This document shows positions 5,369 through 8,171 of a stretch of 8,171 bases of DNA, one piece after another. The position numbers and the translations under genes are program-made. The DNA comes from an uncultured Bacillota bacterium (GTDB lineage: Bacteria; Bacillota; Clostridia; Peptostreptococcales; Anaerovoracaceae), in NCBI GenBank assembly GCA_946545145.1, contig CAMNNG010000053.1, positions 1-8,171 of the forward strand, in the 5' to 3' direction. Within the stretch, counting starts at the first letter, position 1. Each line of letters starts with the position of its first letter. The notes under the pieces were generated by a model. The model saw nothing but the letters and a program-made list of their open reading frames with translations. It had not been told where the DNA came from and ran no database searches.

Positions 5369-6718
5369 ATGGATCCAGACGCGGGACCCGGACATGTGGG
5401 GATAATGATACTTATTATAGCTGTGCTCTTTCTTATGAGCGCTCTACTCTCGGCAGCTGAGCGCGCCATCGATCAGGTCAACAGGAACCAGATCAGGCAG
5501 CGCGCCGAAGAGGGCGACAGGAGGGCGCAGACGATAGTCAGTCTTTTCGACAAGACGAACGACCTCGTCGCATCATCGATGGTGATGGAGGTGTTCTGCG
5601 GCCTGATGAGCTGCGTGCTCTTCGTGAGGCTGATGAACGGATATCTCTCTGATGCGCTTACGGCGAAGGGAGTTCCTCATGCGGCGATCATCTCCGACGT
5701 GGTGCTGGTCGTTGTGATCGGATGCCTCTTCCTCGTGCTGAGCGTCCTCTATCCGAGGCAGACAGCGCAGAAGGCTCCTGAGAAAACGGCCGCGGGACTG
5801 GCTGCTTACGCGAGGGTCATGATGACCATCACAAAACCGTTCAGCCTGATCGCGAGAGTCCTGACAGACGCATGCCTCGTTCTGACGAAGAAGGGGCGCT
5901 TCGAGACGGTCGAGGAGTACTCCGAAGAAGAGGTCATGTCGATGCTTGAGACCGGCCAGGAGATGGGCGCGATCAAGGAGGAAGGCAAGAAGATGATCGA
6001 CCAGATATTCGCCTTCGACGACAAACTCGCTTACGAGATCATGACGCCCAGGACGGACGTGTTCGCCATCGACCTGAGCGACCCGACGAGCGAATACGTG
6101 GACGAGCTGATGGAGCTGCACTACTCGAGGATCCCGGTCTACGAGGACGAGAGCGACAACATCGTCGGCATCCTGAACATCAAGGACTGGATCATCAAGG
6201 CGAGGGAGAGCGGCTTCGACAACGTCGACATCACGGATATCCTGAGAAAGCCCTTCCTGGTGCCTGAGACGAAGAACATAGACTCGCTCTTCTTCGAACT
6301 TCAGAGAACGAAGCAGCACATCGCGATACTGATAGATGAATACGGCGGCTTTTCGGGCATCGTCACTATGGAGGACATCATCGAGGAGATCGTCGGCGAC
6401 ATCGACGACGAATACGACGAGGAAGAGCCGGACGTCGTGAAACTGAGCGACACCGAGTTCATACTCGACGGCTCGATGGACATCGACGACGTCAACGAAG
6501 AGACCGGCTCCGAACTCTTCAGCGAAGAGAACGAAACGGTCGGCGGCCTCATTATCGAGGTCATGGGCGAGATACCGGAAGACGGCACCGGCCCGTTCGA
6601 AGTGACGATCGACAACTACGTATTCACTGTCGAGAGCATCAGAGACAGAAGGATTGAAAGAGTGAAGATGGAAATTCTTCCGAAGATAGAAGATGAAGAA
6701 GGCGGTGACGAACAGTGA
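5369..6718 (+). CDS. CNNM / HlyC-CorC family CBS-domain membrane protein, divergent DUF21 region
   Basis: A 449-residue inner-membrane protein. The DUF21 (CNNM) part has hydrophobic segments at about 11-30, 67-88, 108-127 and a longer one around 143-172. Two CBS domains follow, at about 222-282 (opening EIMTPRTDVFAI, with SRIPVYEDESDNIVGILNIKD) and 288-346 (KPFLVPETKNIDSL, then GGFSGIVTMEDIIEEIVGDI). The C-terminal CorC_HlyC domain (about 355-440) contains GSMDIDDVNEETG and ETVGGLI. Relatives are linked to magnesium or cobalt transport and resistance; the 'haemolysin' name is historical. Oddly, the GE-x-x-PK motif expected at the end of the third segment reads LSVLYPR (124-130), and the polar Gly-Asn motif of the second segment is replaced by MVMEVFCGLMSC. 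The CBS and C-terminal parts are well kept. Ion transport is therefore uncertain. The ATG at 5369 has AAGGGA (5358-5363) 5 bases upstream. The stop overlaps the mtaB start by 4 bases. Confidence 0.9.
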   Translation: MDPDAGPGHVGIMILIIAVLFLMSALLSAAERAIDQVNRNQIRQRAEEGDRRAQTIVSLFDKTNDLVASSMVMEVFCGLMSCVLFVRLMNGYLSDALTAKGVPHAAIISDVVLVVVIGCLFLVLSVLYPRQTAQKAPEKTAAGLAAYARVMMTITKPFSLIARVLTDACLVLTKKGRFETVEEYSEEEVMSMLETGQEMGAIKEEGKKMIDQIFAFDDKLAYEIMTPRTDVFAIDLSDPTSEYVDELMELHYSRIPVYEDESDNIVGILNIKDWIIKARESGFDNVDITDILRKPFLVPETKNIDSLFFELQRTKQHIAILIDEYGGFSGIVTMEDIIEEIVGDIDDEYDEEEPDVVKLSDTEFILDGSMDIDDVNEETGSELFSEENETVGGLIIEVMGEIPEDGTGPFEVTIDNYVFTVESIRDRRIERVKMEILPKIEDEEGGDEQ

Positions 6719-8145
6719 ACCAGACCGACGGCGTAAGGCGCAGGGCCGCCTTCCATACGCTGGGCTGTAAAGTCAATATGTACGAAACAGAAAGCATGCG
6801 CGAAGATTTTCTTCGCGCAGGTTTTGATATAGTAAGCGAAAACGAATGGGCCGACGTCTACATCATCAATACATGCACGGTAACTGCAGTCGCCGACAGA
6901 AAGTCGCGCCAGTTCATCCGCCGCATGAAGCAGAAAAATCCTGACGCCGTAGTCTGCGTCACTGGCTGCTACGTGCAGACCCAGCCGGATGAGGTGGCGA
7001 AGATAGAAGACGTCGACATCATCGCAGGAACGAATGAGAAAGAAAACATCATAAAGTATGTCACGGAATTCCTTGAAGAGAGGGATGGAGGCAGAAGCAT
7101 CCATGTACTCGACTACAGCGAGCTCTCCGAGTACCACGGAAGCGGACTCATCACTTCTATGGAGTCCAGGACCAGAGCCTTCATCAAGATAGAAGAAGGA
7201 TGCGACAGGTTCTGCGCTTACTGCGTGATCCCTTACGCAAGAGGCCCGGTCAGATCCAGGCCGATGGACGAGATCGTCCGCGAAGCGCGCTACCTGGTGG
7301 ACAACGGCTTCAAGGAACTGATCCTCACAGGCATCAACACCGCTCTTTATGAGGATCTTGAGGGTCTTCTAGGGCGCCTGGAGGAAATGGACGGAGATTT
7401 CAGAGTCAGACTCTCGTCTCTGGAACCGACTGTCATAAACAAGGATTATGTAAAGAAGCTCTTTCGCTTCAGCCGCCTCTGCCACCACCTGCATCTTTCG
7501 GTGCAGAGCGGAAGCGACAACGTTCTTGCGGCTATGAAGCGCCGCTACGACATGAAAGAATATATGGATATAGTCAGCGAACTGAAGGCGTTCGATCCTC
7601 TTTACGGTATCTCGACGGATATAATCGCAGGTTTTCCGGGTGAGACAGAAGAGGACCATCAGGACAGTCTGAATGCGATCGGAGAAGCGGGTTTTGTCAG
7701 GACGCACGCCTTCGGATATTCAAGGCGGCCGGGAACAGTCGCAGCTGACATGAAAGATCAGATCCCCGCGCCTGTCAAAAAGCAGAGGGTCAAGGAACTG
7801 ATCGCAGCTGGCGAAGAAGCCGCCCGCAAATTCAATGAGGCGAATATCGGCACGAGAGCGGTAGTGATATTTGAAGAACATGCCTCGGCAGATTTGATGC
7901 AGGAGCAAGACGGATCGGTTGATGCTCCTGTTGATAATGGAACTGCTGCCGGAGCAGGAGCCGGAGCTGCTGAAATAGTACCTGCAGAGACAGGATCATC
8001 TGGTGCAAGTCCGAAACTGATGGTCGGATACACCGGCAACTATATACATGCATATGCTCCGTATGACGAATCTCTTCTTGGAAAACTCACAGAAGTAGAA
8101 GTGACCGGACTCTATTCCGACGGAGTGATGTGCCGCGTGCTGTAG
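6715..8145 (+). CDS. mtaB: tRNA (N6-threonylcarbamoyladenosine-37-C2) methylthiotransferase MtaB
   Basis: A radical-SAM enzyme that converts t6A37 to ms2t6A in tRNAs reading ANN codons. Domains in order: the UPF0004 methylthiotransferase domain (about 9-120) with cluster cysteines C18 (TLGCKVN), C54 (NTCTVT) and C85 (VTGCYVQ); the radical-SAM domain with C163, C167 and C170 (CDRFCAYC), then YARGPVRSRP and LTGIN; and LHLSVQSGSD and DIIAGFPGET further on. A C-terminal TRAM domain begins near 378 and ends with GYTGNYIHAY and the last residues. TLGCKVN and the lack of MiaB or RimO features favour MtaB. At 476 residues it is longer than the usual roughly 430-450, because residues 390-434 are a low-complexity insert inside TRAM. 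The start is GTG at 6715, overlapping the previous stop (GTGA), with GGTGA at 6704-6708, 6 bases upstream. The family assignment is firm. Confidence 0.95.
   Translation: MNQTDGVRRRAAFHTLGCKVNMYETESMREDFLRAGFDIVSENEWADVYIINTCTVTAVADRKSRQFIRRMKQKNPDAVVCVTGCYVQTQPDEVAKIEDVDIIAGTNEKENIIKYVTEFLEERDGGRSIHVLDYSELSEYHGSGLITSMESRTRAFIKIEEGCDRFCAYCVIPYARGPVRSRPMDEIVREARYLVDNGFKELILTGINTALYEDLEGLLGRLEEMDGDFRVRLSSLEPTVINKDYVKKLFRFSRLCHHLHLSVQSGSDNVLAAMKRRYDMKEYMDIVSELKAFDPLYGISTDIIAGFPGETEEDHQDSLNAIGEAGFVRTHAFGYSRRPGTVAADMKDQIPAPVKKQRVKELIAAGEEAARKFNEANIGTRAVVIFEEHASADLMQEQDGSVDAPVDNGTAAGAGAGAAEIVPAETGSSGASPKLMVGYTGNYIHAYAPYDESLLGKLTEVEVTGLYSDGVMCRVL
6797..6819 (+). other. Perfect 10-bp hairpin inside mtaB
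   Basis: TGCGCGAAGA (6797-6806) and TCTTCGCGCA (6810-6819) are perfectly complementary around the loop TTT, in codons 28-35 of mtaB. GGTTTT follows at 6820-6825. The stem is G+C-rich at its base and would be very stable in the message. Confidence 0.75.
7882..8016 (+). other. Low-complexity insert in the MtaB TRAM domain
   Basis: These bases encode residues 390-434 of MtaB, a stretch rich in Ala, Gly, Ser, Asp and Glu that includes AAGAGAGAAE (411-420). It lies between the first TRAM strand (GTRAVVIFEE) and the next (LMVGYTGNYIHAY), where most relatives have only a short turn. Codons here are more A/T-ending (gat, gtt, gct, cct, aat) than in the neighbouring genes. CAGGAGCA (7900-7907) and TGCTCCTG (7923-7930) form an 8-bp inverted repeat within it. 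Confidence 0.7.
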
Positions 8146-8171
8146 ATGTATGCGACTTTTGTAAATATGAA

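Noticed and set aside
7933..7938. GATAAT as a promoter -10 within the MtaB insert
   Set aside because: No -35-like sequence lies 16-18 bases upstream.
8146..8171. Start of a further gene at ATG 8146
   Set aside because: There is no ribosome site before it and only 26 bases are visible.

Overview
The window looks like a chromosomal housekeeping region of a low-to-mid G+C Firmicute of the class Clostridia. The reasons are an RNase J, a YlbF/YmcA-family protein, an EF-P with a bacillus-type KPGKG tip, and the clustered genes mltG, a TrmR-type O-methyltransferase and a U32 peptidase. This last cluster matches the order yrrL-yrrM-yrrN/yrrO of Bacillus subtilis. Third codon positions are rich in G and C (gac, atc, ctc, aag, gag dominate), so the host is probably a moderately G+C-rich anaerobic clostridium. 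I cannot name the genus from the sequence alone. All nine genes are on the + strand and coding density is very high. I see no mobile elements, RNA genes or CRISPR.

Layout. Bases 1-2196 hold a tightly packed run: the 3' end of an RNase J gene, a small YlbF/YmcA-family gene, a short M24B (Xaa-Pro type) metallopeptidase read from a TTG codon overlapping the previous gene, and efp. A near-consensus extended -10 promoter lies inside the 3' end of the peptidase gene, so efp can also be transcribed alone. An intrinsic terminator at 2214-2243 closes this unit.

Bases 2244-5268 hold a second run. Three tandem 11-bp repeats lie just upstream of mltG, followed by mltG, trmR and trhP, which overlap or nearly touch. 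After a 100-base gap (a hairpin without a U-tract, then purine-rich AAACAG repeats) come a CNNM/HlyC-CorC-type CBS-domain membrane protein and mtaB, which overlap by 4 bases. mtaB ends 26 bases before the window edge.

How the genes fit together. Most of the window serves RNA and translation. RNase J and the YlbF-like protein are linked to mRNA turnover. EF-P relieves stalling at prolines. TrhP plus TrmR are expected to make 5-hydroxyuridine and then 5-methoxyuridine at tRNA wobble position 34. MtaB thiomethylates t6A37 in the same anticodon loop. MltG (glycan strand release) and the CNNM-like protein are envelope functions.

I found no clearly new system. The points most worth a second look are a low-complexity insertion inside the MtaB TRAM domain, a perfect 10-bp hairpin early in mtaB, the 11-bp repeats before mltG, eroded ion-site motifs in the CNNM-like protein, and an M24B peptidase that begins exactly at its catalytic domain.
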